From contig JAEXSP010000001.1 of NCBI GenBank assembly GCA_023453795.1, positions 1 through 42,364 of the forward strand: a stretch of 42,364 bases of DNA. The letters run 5' to 3'. The position numbers and the translations under genes are program-made. Every line of letters starts with the position of its first letter. The stretch's first letter is position 1. Origin of the DNA: Bacillota bacterium (GTDB taxonomy: Bacteria > Bacillota > Clostridia > Acetivibrionales > JAEXSP01). This document shows positions 1 through 9,016 of the stretch, one piece after another. The notes beneath the pieces were generated by a model. The model saw only the letters and a list, made by a program, of their open reading frames with translations, was not told the origin of the DNA and did not search any database.

Positions 1-141
1 GCTTTTATCCTTTCAGATAACACTCGGGTTACCGAATTGAGCGAAAAAGCAGATAGAATGGCTTTGAGGCTGTATGTATATCTTAATGCGAAGAAAAATA
101 AGGCACAAAACAAAGGCAAGGTGAAATACCTGTACCATTGA
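1..141 (+). CDS. C-terminal end of an unidentified protein (partial)
   Basis: An open frame runs in from the left edge and stops at TGA 139-141, giving 46 residues rich in Lys, Asn and Ala. I recognise no motif. A REP-like palindrome lies 24 bases past the stop. Such palindromes often flank genes of REP-associated tyrosine transposases, so the fragment could be the tail of one, but only its position suggests this. The start and most of the gene lie outside the window. Confidence 0.4.
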   Translation, partial: AFILSDNTRVTELSEKADRMALRLYVYLNAKKNKAQNKGKVKYLYH

Positions 142-164
142 TTTCTATGCTCCCGCTGGAGAAA

Positions 165-210
165 CGTGTGCCAGGGAACTGTGAACTGTGAACTGTCCCC
201 CTGACACACG
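165..210. repeat. REP-like imperfect palindrome with a heptamer triplicated in its loop
   Basis: The arms 165-176 (CGTGTGCCAGGG) and 199-210 (CCCTGACACACG) pair over 12 positions with one mismatch. The loop holds three tandem copies of GAACTGT (176-196) followed by a C run. This resembles the REP/BIME-type palindromes dispersed in many bacterial genomes. Copy number elsewhere cannot be seen here. Confidence 0.55.
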
Positions 211-225
211 TATGGTGGAGTCTTC

Positions 226-807
226 CTATTTACTTATTTTTATAGGTTTTATACTTTTAAGAATATTAAATATCTGTTGCTTATTTTTAGAAAAGCATTC
301 ATCACTTACTTCGATATGTGCGGCATGTAATCCATCATCTAAAAGTAGAAATAATATTGTTTTTCCATCTTTATAATCATAGTATAAAATTCCCTTATTT
401 TCTTTATCGATTGAAAACTCTTGGTTATTAAGGACAAGGTAATCATCGACGTTTATTTTCCCATATTGTCCGTAAATAAACACGGTGTTGGTCTTGTTTT
501 TGTCAGGATAAATGTAAATACCACCATCCGGACTAGCTTCATGTTCATTAGTTGCTTCCCATCTTTTTGTAATTTTTACTGTCCAATCTCCAGGGTAATT
601 TACTTTAAATTTATATTGCTTATCCACATAAGTTTTTTTGTTGTTTGTTTTAGTACTACTCAAACCTTTAAATGGACTTTGGTCTAAACCAGATACTATT
701 TGGCTTGAACTTTTGTCTGCATTATTTGTATTTTCGCTTTTGTTGCATGATGCAAATGAAAATAATATTGGAAGAAGTAAAAAGAGTATACACTTTTTAA
801 AATTCAC
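226..807 (-). CDS. Secreted lipoprotein, possible PsbP-like fold
   Basis: 193 residues from GTG 807, chosen because AAGGGAG lies at 819-825, 11 bases upstream; an in-frame TTG at 828 is too close to that site. The N-terminus is a lipoprotein signal: two Lys, a hydrophobic run and a lipobox ending F-A-S-C, with Cys21 to be lipidated. A Ser/Asn-rich linker follows. The mature domain opens with a Tyr-Lys-Phe...Tyr-Pro-Gly-Asp-Trp pattern and ends in Asn-Ile-Leu-Lys-Ser-Ile, as in small exported PsbP-like proteins of Firmicutes. The protein at 9332-9850 shares this outline. Function is unknown. It appears to be transcribed alone. Confidence 0.75.
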   Translation of the reverse strand: MNFKKCILFLLLPILFSFASCNKSENTNNADKSSSQIVSGLDQSPFKGLSSTKTNNKKTYVDKQYKFKVNYPGDWTVKITKRWEATNEHEASPDGGIYIYPDKNKTNTVFIYGQYGKINVDDYLVLNNQEFSIDKENKGILYYDYKDGKTILFLLLDDGLHAAHIEVSDECFSKNKQQIFNILKSIKPIKISK

Positions 808-905
808 AAATATCAATTCTCCCTTCAAGTATTTTCTGAAAACGTTTATGTAATAATTTTACAATAATTATCTCACAAATTCAAGAAAACCTTCCAGTCC
901 CAGTA

Positions 906-934
906 TTGACAAGTATTTTAGTCAGTAGTAATAT
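906..934 (+). promoter_or_regulatory. Sigma-A type promoter of the tRNA gene
   Basis: A consensus TTGACA (906-911), a 17-base spacer and TAATAT (929-934) lie just upstream of the tRNA, placing the start of transcription near 941, about ten bases before the mature 5' end. Confidence 0.7.
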
Positions 935-949
935 TATATGTGTCAATTT

Positions 950-1024
950 GCCGCTGTGGCTCAGGGGTAGAGCAATTCACTCGTAATGAATAGGTCGGGG
1001 GTTCAATTCCCCCCAGCGGCTCCA
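950..1024 (+). tRNA. tRNA-Thr (anticodon CGT)
   Basis: The cloverleaf can be drawn by eye. Acceptor arms GCCGCTG (950-956) and CAGCGGC (1014-1020) pair fully. The D arm is GCTC/GAGC. The anticodon stem ATTCA/TGAAT encloses loop CTCGTAA with anticodon CGT at 982-984. The T arm is GGGGG-TTCAATT-CCCCC. The discriminator is T and CCA (1022-1024) is encoded. It reads ACG threonine codons. It stands alone, with its own promoter and terminator. Confidence 0.96.
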
Positions 1025-1039
1025 CAGAAATTATAGTTG

Positions 1040-1077
1040 CCACAAGACTTTCAAGGATTTGAGAGCTTGTGGTTTTT
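1040..1077 (+). terminator. Rho-independent terminator after tRNA-Thr
   Basis: CCACAAG (1040-1046) pairs with CTTGTGG (1066-1072). An inner CTTTCAA/TTGAGAG stem extends the hairpin. TTTTT follows at 1073-1077. Confidence 0.8.
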
Positions 1078-1203
1078 GCATTTTTAGGGTAAAAGGGTCT
1101 GAGGATTTTAGTGCATCAACAAATAATAATCAATAATTAAAGGATTTTTTCCTATAGTGTAGAATAATGGAATTAAGATAATTAATGCGAAAGGAAAATA
1201 TTG

Positions 1204-2490
1204 ATGAAAAAATTAGTCTCAGCAATTATTTGCATTATGATGGTAATTTCCATTATTCAGGCACCAATGGCTGTAAACTCAGGCGTTCAGGAGAAGCCGA
1301 ATTACAGGATTTATATCAATAGTAAACTGGCTAGCCTATCTAGTGCTCCTATTTCAGTTAATAATGTAATACTTATTGAAAGCAAGGATTTGTTAACAAT
1401 GCTTGGGGTTCAAAATTACAGTAAAATTTTTATCTGGGATAAGAAAAAGAACAATATAACCGTAAATGCGGGCAAGAACATTGTTATTAATCTTACAATT
1501 GGCAGTAAAACTGCCTATAAGAATAAAGTAAAGGTTCAATTATCTGCGGCGCCGGTGGTTTACAAAAACAAGGTCTATTTGCCTGTTGACTCCTTTGCCC
1601 AATTCCTTAATTTCAAATTGGCTATTGACAATGTTGCTAAATGCGTTTTCATTAAGAGTTTAAGCGAATACAACAAGATAAAAGCAATTTTAGACAGTGC
1701 CCAAAAAAACAATACTTCAGCAAAGAATATTCAATTGAAAACAAGGATTTTTGGATATACTGACGTAACTCCAGGGGATCTGGGGATAATTATTAAGTAT
1801 GACAGGATAAGTAATTTAATGTCATTAAATTATTCTGTAACTGCAGGTGGTATAACTGCAAATGTAGAGGCATACATAATAAACGGAATGATGTACTCCA
1901 AAGAACATAGTTTCTTTAGATCAGATGAGGACGAGGACAACTCGAATTCATGGGATGAGGAAGAGGACAACTCCAATTCATGGGATGAGGACGAGGACAA
2001 CTCCAATTCATGGGAGGACGAGGACAATTCGAATTCATGGGATGAAGACGAAGACAATTCGAATTCATGGGATGAAGACGAGGACAACTCCAATTCATGG
2101 GATGAAGACGAAGAGGACTCAAATGGATGGGAAAAGACAAATATTTCTGATGCTGATATGAACAGTTCTATAAAAACGATTTATTTCCCATTAACTGAAT
2201 TGATTTATTGTTCAATGTCTATTATAAAAGATAATAACGATGAAATAGTTCTGAGCGGCCCATGCTGGGGCGATAAAAATGTTTTGGACTATAACCTGAA
2301 TAGTATAAAAATGCTGGATGAAGTTAATCTCAATACGGTTATTACAATAAATAAAAAGGGTAATTATATAAGCAAAGTTATTATGAAATCAAACAATACT
2401 GGCGAAGACGATAATAATCTTGAACTTGACATTGAGTATACTTTGAACAGCATAACAATAGATATTCCTGCTGAGTTAAAGGAAAAATAA
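1204..2490 (+). CDS. Secreted copper-amine-oxidase-N (stalk) domain protein with acidic repeat
   Basis: 428 residues from ATG 1204, with AGGA (1192-1195) eight bases upstream; a TTG directly before it is less likely. A signal peptide covers about residues 1-25. Residues ~35-155 fit the CuAO N-terminal/stalk domain common in exported clostridial proteins: paired strands, a Leu-Pro-Val-Asp-Ser turn, and 'vyknkvYlP' just before it. Residues ~241-309 are seven tandem copies of a 10-residue acidic unit, one of them shortened. The flanking parts (about 175-240 and 318-428) read like a beta-rich LolA/DUF6612-type fold interrupted by the repeat, a guess from pattern only. Probably a cell-surface or extracellular protein of unknown role. 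Confidence 0.7.
   Translation: MKKLVSAIICIMMVISIIQAPMAVNSGVQEKPNYRIYINSKLASLSSAPISVNNVILIESKDLLTMLGVQNYSKIFIWDKKKNNITVNAGKNIVINLTIGSKTAYKNKVKVQLSAAPVVYKNKVYLPVDSFAQFLNFKLAIDNVAKCVFIKSLSEYNKIKAILDSAQKNNTSAKNIQLKTRIFGYTDVTPGDLGIIIKYDRISNLMSLNYSVTAGGITANVEAYIINGMMYSKEHSFFRSDEDEDNSNSWDEEEDNSNSWDEDEDNSNSWEDEDNSNSWDEDEDNSNSWDEDEDNSNSWDEDEEDSNGWEKTNISDADMNSSIKTIYFPLTELIYCSMSIIKDNNDEIVLSGPCWGDKNVLDYNLNSIKMLDEVNLNTVITINKKGNYISKVIMKSNNTGEDDNNLELDIEYTLNSITIDIPAELKEK
1924..2130 (+). repeat. In-frame 30-bp tandem repeat (seven units)
   Basis: Units start at 1924, 1954, 1984, 2014, 2041, 2071 and 2101. The fourth is 27 bp, having lost one codon; the others are 30 bp. Each encodes a variant of Asp-Glu-Asp-Glu-Asp-Asn-Ser-Asn-Ser-Trp. 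The first six share AATTCATGG at their ends; the seventh has diverged to Asn-Gly-Trp. Confidence 0.95.
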
Positions 2491-2596
2491 GAGATATCGA
2501 CGGTAGCTTGAAAGCTATTCGAATTAATGAATGGCTTTCAATTTATACTCGACATAATTAATAAAAATGTCAGCCTTTGTTTATAATAAAATACTC

Positions 2597-2630
2597 GAAA
2601 AAAGCAAGCTATTAAGCCTGCTTTTTTCTT
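2597..2630. terminator. Bidirectional terminator between convergent genes
   Basis: GAAAAAAGCA (2597-2606) pairs perfectly with TGCTTTTTTC (2619-2628), with an inner GCT/AGC helix. A-runs on one side and T-runs on the other let it serve both the upstream plus-strand gene and the minus-strand SLH gene. Confidence 0.85.
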
Positions 2631-2718
2631 TTTTTAATTACAGAAGCATAATTGCTGAACACTTCACTTGCGGCTGTAATAAACAACCTCAAGTAAAATA
2701 TCTCAAATAAAATATCTG

Positions 2719-5700
2719 CTAGGACGAGGATGACACTGCTGTTACATTACTGAATCTTAGGACTTTACCGTTACCGTCAACCTCTGCTATACCTATATAT
2801 TTACCGTTTTCTGCATTGATGATATCTCCGTTTTTAACATCCGCCCAGTTAACGACAGTGCCGGTTATAGGAGTTGAAATGGGGTTGGAGTCTGTAGAAA
2901 CAATATATTTGTACCTTCCTGACCCCAAATTAAATATTACTGTTTCATTAGGTTTTCCGTTTGAATTGAGGGCAGGTGGATTTTTTAGCGCAGGTGCGGA
3001 GCTGTTCATTACCGGTATACCGACAGTTGTTGTCTGCAAAATTCCTCCGTCCTGATCAGTTATATTGCCGTTTCCGTCAATAGTGTATTTCACCAGTACA
3101 TTAGCACTGTTACTCGTATCGCCTACTGTCAATACGATCCAGTAGTTCCCGTTTGCAGGCTCAATCTTAGTTACATTATAAGATAAAGCATCAGAATATA
3201 CAGCATCACATACACTAAAACCGCCGTTATTCTCTTTGGAAGCTGTCAATGTTACTACCGGTTTATTTAGTACTACAGTTATTTGGGTGCTGCTGTTCCG
3301 GCTTGCACTTACTATTGATACTGATGAAAGGCCGCTGACTGTTACCGGCTTGCCTATAGAATCTGCCGGAGAACCGGAACCATTCCAATTTGCATTAGTG
3401 GATATTTTATATAGACTTGTTCCGTTTTGCATTACCCAGGCTTTTAATGCATTGGTATTATTGTCGCCTAGATTTATTACGGCTGTGGTACTATTGGTTA
3501 TATCGATATTGAGATTGGCGTTATTGGAATTAGTGCTTGATAATGTTGTGCTGTGTCCTGCTCCGTCATGTATATATAACTTGGATAGGTCAATGTCATT
3601 AGCGGAACCTTTTGCCTTAATAAAGTTTGTTCCGGTAAGTGTAAGTACTGCCGAAGAAGCTGTAAAGTTCAAGGTTGCACTGGTGATTGCGGGCGATGGA
3701 TATCCGGTTATTGTAAGCGTGTTTCCTGTAAGGTCTGATGATGAACCGGAACCGTTCCAATTAGCTGAAGCAGCAATATTATAATCGCCTGTACCATTCC
3801 AGGTTCCGTTTTGAGTTGCCCAAGCTTTAATCGTATCAATAACCGCTTGAGATAATGTAACCGATACCGTGCTGGAGGAATTTGACAACTCAATACTGCC
3901 TGACAGCTGTGTCGAACCGCTTGCAGTTCCGTCTGACAGGGTAAAACATGCCAGATTGATGTCATTAGCACCTCCTGCTATTGAACTGAAATTGCTTCCG
4001 TTGATTGTAAGCAATCTGGAGGAAATGTCTAAAGTGGCATTTGTTATGGTTTGAGTACCGTTGCCGCTCACATATAATGTGTTGGAACTGTCGTCAGGAG
4101 AATTGGGACCGTTCCAGTTGGCAGAAGCGTTGAGATAATAAGAATATCCGTTAAGGCTTGTTCCATTTTGTGTAGCCCATTTTTTAATCTCAGTAAGGTC
4201 AGTCCCGGCAACTGTCAAGGTAGCGGATGAACTGCTTGAAATATCAACACTGCTTGTTGTGGAAAGCTGTCTGATATGGCTTCCGTTACTGTCTCTTATA
4301 GTTAAAAGAGAGGCATTTATATCATACCCGGGAAGGGAATTGAAGTTAACTCCTGACAGAACCAATTGCCCGTTTGATACATTGAAGGTAGCACTGCTTA
4401 TGGAAGGTGCTGCGTTCCCGCTGACAGTAAGAGTATTTGAACTGTCATAGCTAGAACCTGTTCCGTTCCAACCGCCTGATGCTGATATGTAATAAGGATA
4501 ACCATTGAGCGCTGTACCGTTTTGAACAGCCCAGGCTGCAATGCTTGACAAGTCCGAAGACGATAGGTATATACTTACATAGGATGAACTGCCGATATCA
4601 CAGCTGTAGGTATAGTAAAGAGTTCTGGAGTGCCCGCCTGATCCGTCACTTATTGTAAGCAGAGAAGGAATGATATCATTATTGGTGCCGCTGATTGAAA
4701 CAAAATTACCGTATAGGACCAGTTGACCGGTTGATAAATTAAGGGTTGCACTGGTTATGTTTGAAGCTTGGGCGCCGTTTACCGTCAGGGGGTTTGAACT
4801 GTCATAGTATGAGCCGGTACCATTCCATCCTGCCGAAGCCGTGACTAGATAAGGATATCCGTTAACACTTGAACCGTTCTGGGTTGCCCAGTTTGTGATA
4901 CTGGCCAGATCTGTTGATGATAGCGTGACTCGCGCATAACTTGAATTTGTTATGTCAAAATTTGAGGTGTATGACAGTACTCTGGAATGTCCGCCTGAAC
5001 CATCTGATATAGTAAGATATGAAGAATTAATATCGTTATTGCTACCGGTTATGGATACTAAGTTAGTACCGTACAAAGTAAGGTAACCGTTTGAAAGGTC
5101 AAGAGTTGCACTTGTTATATCTGGAAGAGAGTTAGTACTAACGGTTACGGGATTGCCGGTCAAATCCGCTTGTGAATCGGAACCATTCCACCCGGCGGCA
5201 GCTGAAATATTATATGCATAACCATTAAGCAATGTCCCGTTCTGGACCGCCCATGAGGAAATTGCAGTTAAATCCGCACCTGAAACTGTGATTGTAGCGG
5301 TGGTTGAACTGGATATATCAACATTTGATGATGTTGAAAGTGTTCTTGAATGTCCACCGTAGCCGTCAGAAAAAGTTAGTTTTGAAGCTGTAATATCATT
5401 GGAAGCTCCTGATATTGAAATGAAATTGGTTCCTGTCAAGAAAAGCTTCCCGGTGGATACTGTAAAAGTTGCGCTTGTAATTGTGGGAAGTTGGTTGCCG
5501 CTTACTGTTACAGGATTCCCTGTAAGGTCTGCAGGTGAATTTGTTCCGTTCCAGTTTGCCGCGGCGGCAATATTGTATGAATATCCGTTGACGCTGATTC
5601 CGTTTTGCAGGGCCCAGGTTTTTATTGCTGTAAGGTCTGTTGAAGACAAGGTGAGTTTGGCGGAGGATGAATTGGTAATTTCAACGTTGGCAGTATATGA

Positions 5701-7563
5701 CAGCGTCCTTGAGTGTCCTCCGTTGCCATCCGAAATTGTAAGCTTGGAAGCAGTTATGTCATTGACCGAGCCTGATACGGCTTTGAAGTATAAACCGGAC
5801 AAAACGAGTGTCCCTGTGGACAAATTTAATGTTGCACTATTAATTACAGGTTGATTGCCTGAAATTGTTACTTTATTTCCGGAGTAATCAAGCGGTGAAT
5901 TCGGTCCGTTCCAACCCATGGCTGCAGATATCTTATATGACTTGGAAGAGCTGGTCAGCATGCTCTTTATTGCAGTAATATCTGCGTCAGTTAATTTAAG
6001 GACAGCACTAGTCGAACTTATGATGTCCGCATTGCTTGAAGCTGTAAGAGTCCTGCTGTGGCCGAAAACGCCTGATGATATTGTCAGCTTGGCTGCGGTA
6101 ATATCATTGTTTGTACCGGTGATTGAGACAAGATTCTCGCCATAGAGTGTCAATTTTCCTGTTGAAAGGTTTATAACTGCACTGGTCAATGAAGGTAGGA
6201 AACTTACTGTATCCTTAACAATTAATCCATTGACGATTGCTGTTATTCCTTTTTTTACTGTAACATAAGTAGGTTTTGGTTCAACAGTAACTTCTGCAGA
6301 TCTGATATCTACTGTTTTTATTGAACCATTGCCCAACACCTTTGCAGTTGCGTTAAGAACTATATTTTCTATACTTGCTGATGAAGCTACCCGTAAGGTC
6401 GTCCCTGATGCCCCTTGACTTGAAGTAAAGTTGTTTATGCTGCCTTTCGACAGGTCTATTTCTGTCATTTTTGAATTAAGGGTTATGTTGGCAAAGCTGC
6501 CCATTAATTCGATAGGACCTTTGGGTACTAAAAGGTTGACTGTCATATTAGTGAAGCCATTACCTGTAAGGCTGCTTTCTACCAGACTGCATGAAGAATT
6601 TACAGTTAAGTTTCCGATGTTGGTGCTGCCTGATGTTACAACTCTGACAGCCCCATTCTTTTTATTAATAAAAGCCGCCCCTAATGTTGAATTCATTATA
6701 GTAATACTGTTTAATCCGCCGCCATTAATGTATGTATTACCCTTTACGGTAACATTCATCAAGGAAGCATTGCCCTCATTAATTCCCTGAGTAAGATATA
6801 GGTTTCCGTTTATTACAAGGTTATTAAGGGTAACACCTGCCGTGTTAACTATAACATTGCCTTTAACGGTTTTTGAGCCGTCGGCATCACTATAGCTTCC
6901 TGCTTTGTTGAATACGGTTTTTGTCATTTTGCTGAACAAATAAGCTGTTTCTGCCCTTGTAAGTTTCTTGGAGGGATTGAATCTATTTCCGGAATACAAT
7001 TCCAAATAGCCGTTTTGAACGGCGGTGCTTATGTATGACAAATAGGAGCTCGATGTAAAATTAATATCCTTGATTTTTGTTAAAATGCTTGAATTCTTGG
7101 AAGCAGTATAATTTAAAAGCTTACATATTATTTGGGCTGCTTCCTGTCTTGTTACAGCATTGTTCGGTTTAAAGGTTTTATCGCTGAAACCGCCGATGTA
7201 TCCGGCAGAGATTGCCTTCGAAACCTCTTTGTAATTTGTACTATTTGCAGGAACATCTTTAAAAGAAATATTTGTTGTCTGTGAAAAACCAAACAATTTA
7301 TTGACTGCAGTAATAAACTCTATCCTTTTAATTATTTGGTTAGGTTTAAAGGTTTTATTACTGTATACAGTTAAAATACCTTTCTTTAAAAAATAACTGA
7401 TCTGTGATTCGGCCGGGTTGCCCTTTATGTCAGTTGCAGGAACTGATGAACTCGGAGTGCCCATTGCAACTGCCGTACTGCTGAATGAAACAGTAAAGAT
7501 AATGCAAAAAATAAGAAAAAAATGAAACGACCTCAATACTGCCTTTGACTTCAAAATAATCAT
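2719..7563 (-). CDS. Giant SLH-anchored surface protein with eight ~120-residue repeats
   Basis: 1614 residues. A signal peptide (about 1-33) is followed by three S-layer-homology modules (about 45-215) with recognisable 'F.D' openings, 'GYIGGFSDKTFKPNNAVTR' type cores and closing Arg-Glu motifs. SLH domains bind pyruvylated secondary wall polymer, so the protein should be non-covalently held on the cell surface. Residues ~220-445 are strand-rich with short Asn/Gly turns, like a right-handed beta-helix. Eight tandem repeats occupy about 453-1411. A ~200-residue tail starts with an Ig-like segment. ATG 7563 lies very close to the GAGGGGG purine run; TTG 7554, nine bases in, is a possible alternative start. 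Ser, Thr, Asn and Gly dominate. Substrate or partner unknown. Confidence 0.85.
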   Translation of the reverse strand: MIILKSKAVLRSFHFFLIFCIIFTVSFSSTAVAMGTPSSSVPATDIKGNPAESQISYFLKKGILTVYSNKTFKPNQIIKRIEFITAVNKLFGFSQTTNISFKDVPANSTNYKEVSKAISAGYIGGFSDKTFKPNNAVTRQEAAQIICKLLNYTASKNSSILTKIKDINFTSSSYLSYISTAVQNGYLELYSGNRFNPSKKLTRAETAYLFSKMTKTVFNKAGSYSDADGSKTVKGNVIVNTAGVTLNNLVINGNLYLTQGINEGNASLMNVTVKGNTYINGGGLNSITIMNSTLGAAFINKKNGAVRVVTSGSTNIGNLTVNSSCSLVESSLTGNGFTNMTVNLLVPKGPIELMGSFANITLNSKMTEIDLSKGSINNFTSSQGASGTTLRVASSASIENIVLNATAKVLGNGSIKTVDIRSAEVTVEPKPTYVTVKKGITAIVNGLIVKDTVSFLPSLTSAVINLSTGKLTLYGENLVSITGTNNDITAAKLTISSGVFGHSRTLTASSNADIISSTSAVLKLTDADITAIKSMLTSSSKSYKISAAMGWNGPNSPLDYSGNKVTISGNQPVINSATLNLSTGTLVLSGLYFKAVSGSVNDITASKLTISDGNGGHSRTLSYTANVEITNSSSAKLTLSSTDLTAIKTWALQNGISVNGYSYNIAAAANWNGTNSPADLTGNPVTVSGNQLPTITSATFTVSTGKLFLTGTNFISISGASNDITASKLTFSDGYGGHSRTLSTSSNVDISSSTTATITVSGADLTAISSWAVQNGTLLNGYAYNISAAAGWNGSDSQADLTGNPVTVSTNSLPDITSATLDLSNGYLTLYGTNLVSITGSNNDINSSYLTISDGSGGHSRVLSYTSNFDITNSSYARVTLSSTDLASITNWATQNGSSVNGYPYLVTASAGWNGTGSYYDSSNPLTVNGAQASNITSATLNLSTGQLVLYGNFVSISGTNNDIIPSLLTISDGSGGHSRTLYYTYSCDIGSSSYVSIYLSSSDLSSIAAWAVQNGTALNGYPYYISASGGWNGTGSSYDSSNTLTVSGNAAPSISSATFNVSNGQLVLSGVNFNSLPGYDINASLLTIRDSNGSHIRQLSTTSSVDISSSSSATLTVAGTDLTEIKKWATQNGTSLNGYSYYLNASANWNGPNSPDDSSNTLYVSGNGTQTITNATLDISSRLLTINGSNFSSIAGGANDINLACFTLSDGTASGSTQLSGSIELSNSSSTVSVTLSQAVIDTIKAWATQNGTWNGTGDYNIAASANWNGSGSSSDLTGNTLTITGYPSPAITSATLNFTASSAVLTLTGTNFIKAKGSANDIDLSKLYIHDGAGHSTTLSSTNSNNANLNIDITNSTTAVINLGDNNTNALKAWVMQNGTSLYKISTNANWNGSGSPADSIGKPVTVSGLSSVSIVSASRNSSTQITVVLNKPVVTLTASKENNGGFSVCDAVYSDALSYNVTKIEPANGNYWIVLTVGDTSNSANVLVKYTIDGNGNITDQDGGILQTTTVGIPVMNSSAPALKNPPALNSNGKPNETVIFNLGSGRYKYIVSTDSNPISTPITGTVVNWADVKNGDIINAENGKYIGIAEVDGNGKVLRFSNVTAVSSSS
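3330..6205 (-). repeat. Eight tandem ~360-bp domain repeats inside the SLH gene
   Basis: Each unit encodes about 120 residues: an 'ITSATLNLSTG.L.L.G.NF' opening, 'NDI..S.LTISDG.GGHSRTL', a Ser-rich 'DI.SS..A.LTL...DL.AI..WA.QNGT' segment, 'Y.I.A.A.WNG..S..D' and a closing 'LTVSGN'. The first and last copies are the most diverged; the first lacks the 'WA.QNG' part. Copies differ throughout at DNA level, so the array is not recent. Confidence 0.9.
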
Positions 7564-7865
7564 TCCCCCTCAAAATAATGGTTTTTTCTTTAGCTTATAT
7601 GAAACATAAGAAACAACTAATTTCCATGTTATATAAATAGTGTTATAACGGTTATATAAATATATAATGATGTATAAATATGGATACCCAATATTTTATA
7701 CAATTGCAAATTCAATTGCAACATGTATTGCCTAGATACCATAAATATATGACGAATATGGAGGGCAATATGTTCCAATAATATATGAAGAACCTGAACC
7801 TGGTTGACATTTTACCGGTATACTATAAAATTGGTTACATGGAATATTTTTTTGAGGAGCTTAAA

Positions 7866-8213
7866 ATGGTTAAGCAGCTTAAAGCACATGAAATGAGGGT
7901 AAAGGTTGCATTAGGGAAGGAAAATGAAGATATTGACTGGACTGCATTGAGACAATACCATAATATATGGATTTCCTACCTTCAGCATGAAAGACTGGTT
8001 CACCTTATGGTTACACTGGCTTTCGGATTGTTTCTTCTTATATCCGTTTCTGTTTCGGTTATTACCAAAGAGCCTGTTTTTATGCTCCTTGATTTACTAT
8101 TCTTCATTTTGCTTATACCTTACATTTTTCATTATTACAAACTCGAAAATGGAGTACAGAGACTTTACCTGCTGTCGGATGAAATTGAAGATAAGCTCTG
8201 TAGGAAGCATTAA
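7866..8213 (+). CDS. Small two-helix membrane protein of unknown function
   Basis: 115 residues from ATG 7866, chosen for the strong GAGGAG at 7854-7859 with six-base spacing; an in-frame ATG at 7785 has no proper site of its own. An N-terminal soluble part of about 45 residues carries several charged and aromatic positions. Two closely spaced membrane segments follow (about 48-70 and 75-92), then a short helical C-terminus. No catalytic motif is visible. The stop codon overlaps that of the convergent DUF3267-like gene by three bases, so no terminator separates them. Confidence 0.65.
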   Translation: MVKQLKAHEMRVKVALGKENEDIDWTALRQYHNIWISYLQHERLVHLMVTLAFGLFLLISVSVSVITKEPVFMLLDLLFFILLIPYIFHYYKLENGVQRLYLLSDEIEDKLCRKH

Positions 8214-8767
8214 TCAGATAAGTTAAGGGTATCGGTCTTAGTATGGGGCTGCGGCATGTAAACAACCTCGAATCCATATATCCGGTCAATTATCTTATAA
8301 TTTTTCTTAACTCTTAAAAGGTAAAGGGACATTAATATATCCCCTGTTGAACCCGCAAAATTAAAAACAAAGGCAATTGCACCTATCTGGAATTGAATAA
8401 GCAAACAGAAGACTGATATGGCAGCTAATGGAGAAAGAAGCACTACCAGAAACTTTGTCCGTGAAAGAGGAAGTCCGGAGACCTCGGTTGTATAAGCGTA
8501 TATCAGCTTTAATCCATACCTTACTTTTCCTCCGAAAATTTTGTATGCTGCCCCGTGAATCAGTTCATGCAAAAATGTTACAAAAGCCGAAAGGATGACT
8601 ATATAACCCAGTAAAAGAACGTACGCAGGGAATAGAGGAACCTTTGGCATATCATAAATGACAGTATGTATGATTGCAGATTCTAAAAGATTATAAACAG
8701 CTGCTATTATAAATAGCGACATAATGAAACATATTACATGAGTTTTCCAGGTTATCTTAAATGTCAT
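8210..8767 (-). CDS. DUF3267-like membrane zincin (putative metalloprotease)
   Basis: 185 residues from ATG 8767, preceded by GGTGATGGAA; ATGs at 8773 and 8779 are alternatives. The hallmark is His-Glu-Leu-Ile-His-Gly at the end of a hydrophobic segment, the HExxH zinc-binding signature of membrane-embedded peptidases. Four hydrophobic segments are predicted and 'LSPLA' follows in the third, as is usual in DUF3267 proteins. Members are predicted integral-membrane proteases, with substrates generally not established. The neighbouring membrane gene converges on it and is not an obvious partner. Confidence 0.75.
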   Translation of the reverse strand: MTFKITWKTHVICFIMSLFIIAAVYNLLESAIIHTVIYDMPKVPLFPAYVLLLGYIVILSAFVTFLHELIHGAAYKIFGGKVRYGLKLIYAYTTEVSGLPLSRTKFLVVLLSPLAAISVFCLLIQFQIGAIAFVFNFAGSTGDILMSLYLLRVKKNYKIIDRIYGFEVVYMPQPHTKTDTLNLSD

Positions 8768-9016
8768 TTCCATCACCATTGTGAATTATTGACGTCACGG
8801 TTTCAGAATATTCAAAAAGTCTACATGTAAATATATTCCATGAGGATTCGAATTAATATAAGAAATGCTTTAGTAATGAAAAATATGGTTATAATATCAC
8901 AGAAATCTGGAAATCATATTCCTATACTGATTTAATTGAACTTAGGCCTTACTCTCCTTTGTATTGGAGAAAAGTCAAAAGTAAGTTAAATCCAAAATAC
9001 AATGGAGGTAGGAAAT

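Noticed and set aside
1924..2130. Repeat array considered as CRISPR
   Set aside because: Units are contiguous without unique spacers, keep a reading frame and code for a regular acidic peptide.
1830..2161. Long frames on both strands across the acidic repeat
   Set aside because: They arise because the 30-bp repeat keeps all frames open in step. Their products are periodic Ser/His/Arg runs and lack ribosome sites.
2816..6790. Several plus-strand frames of 60-180 codons opposite the SLH gene
   Set aside because: They are shadows of the repetitive minus-strand gene, follow its repeat period and have no start signals.
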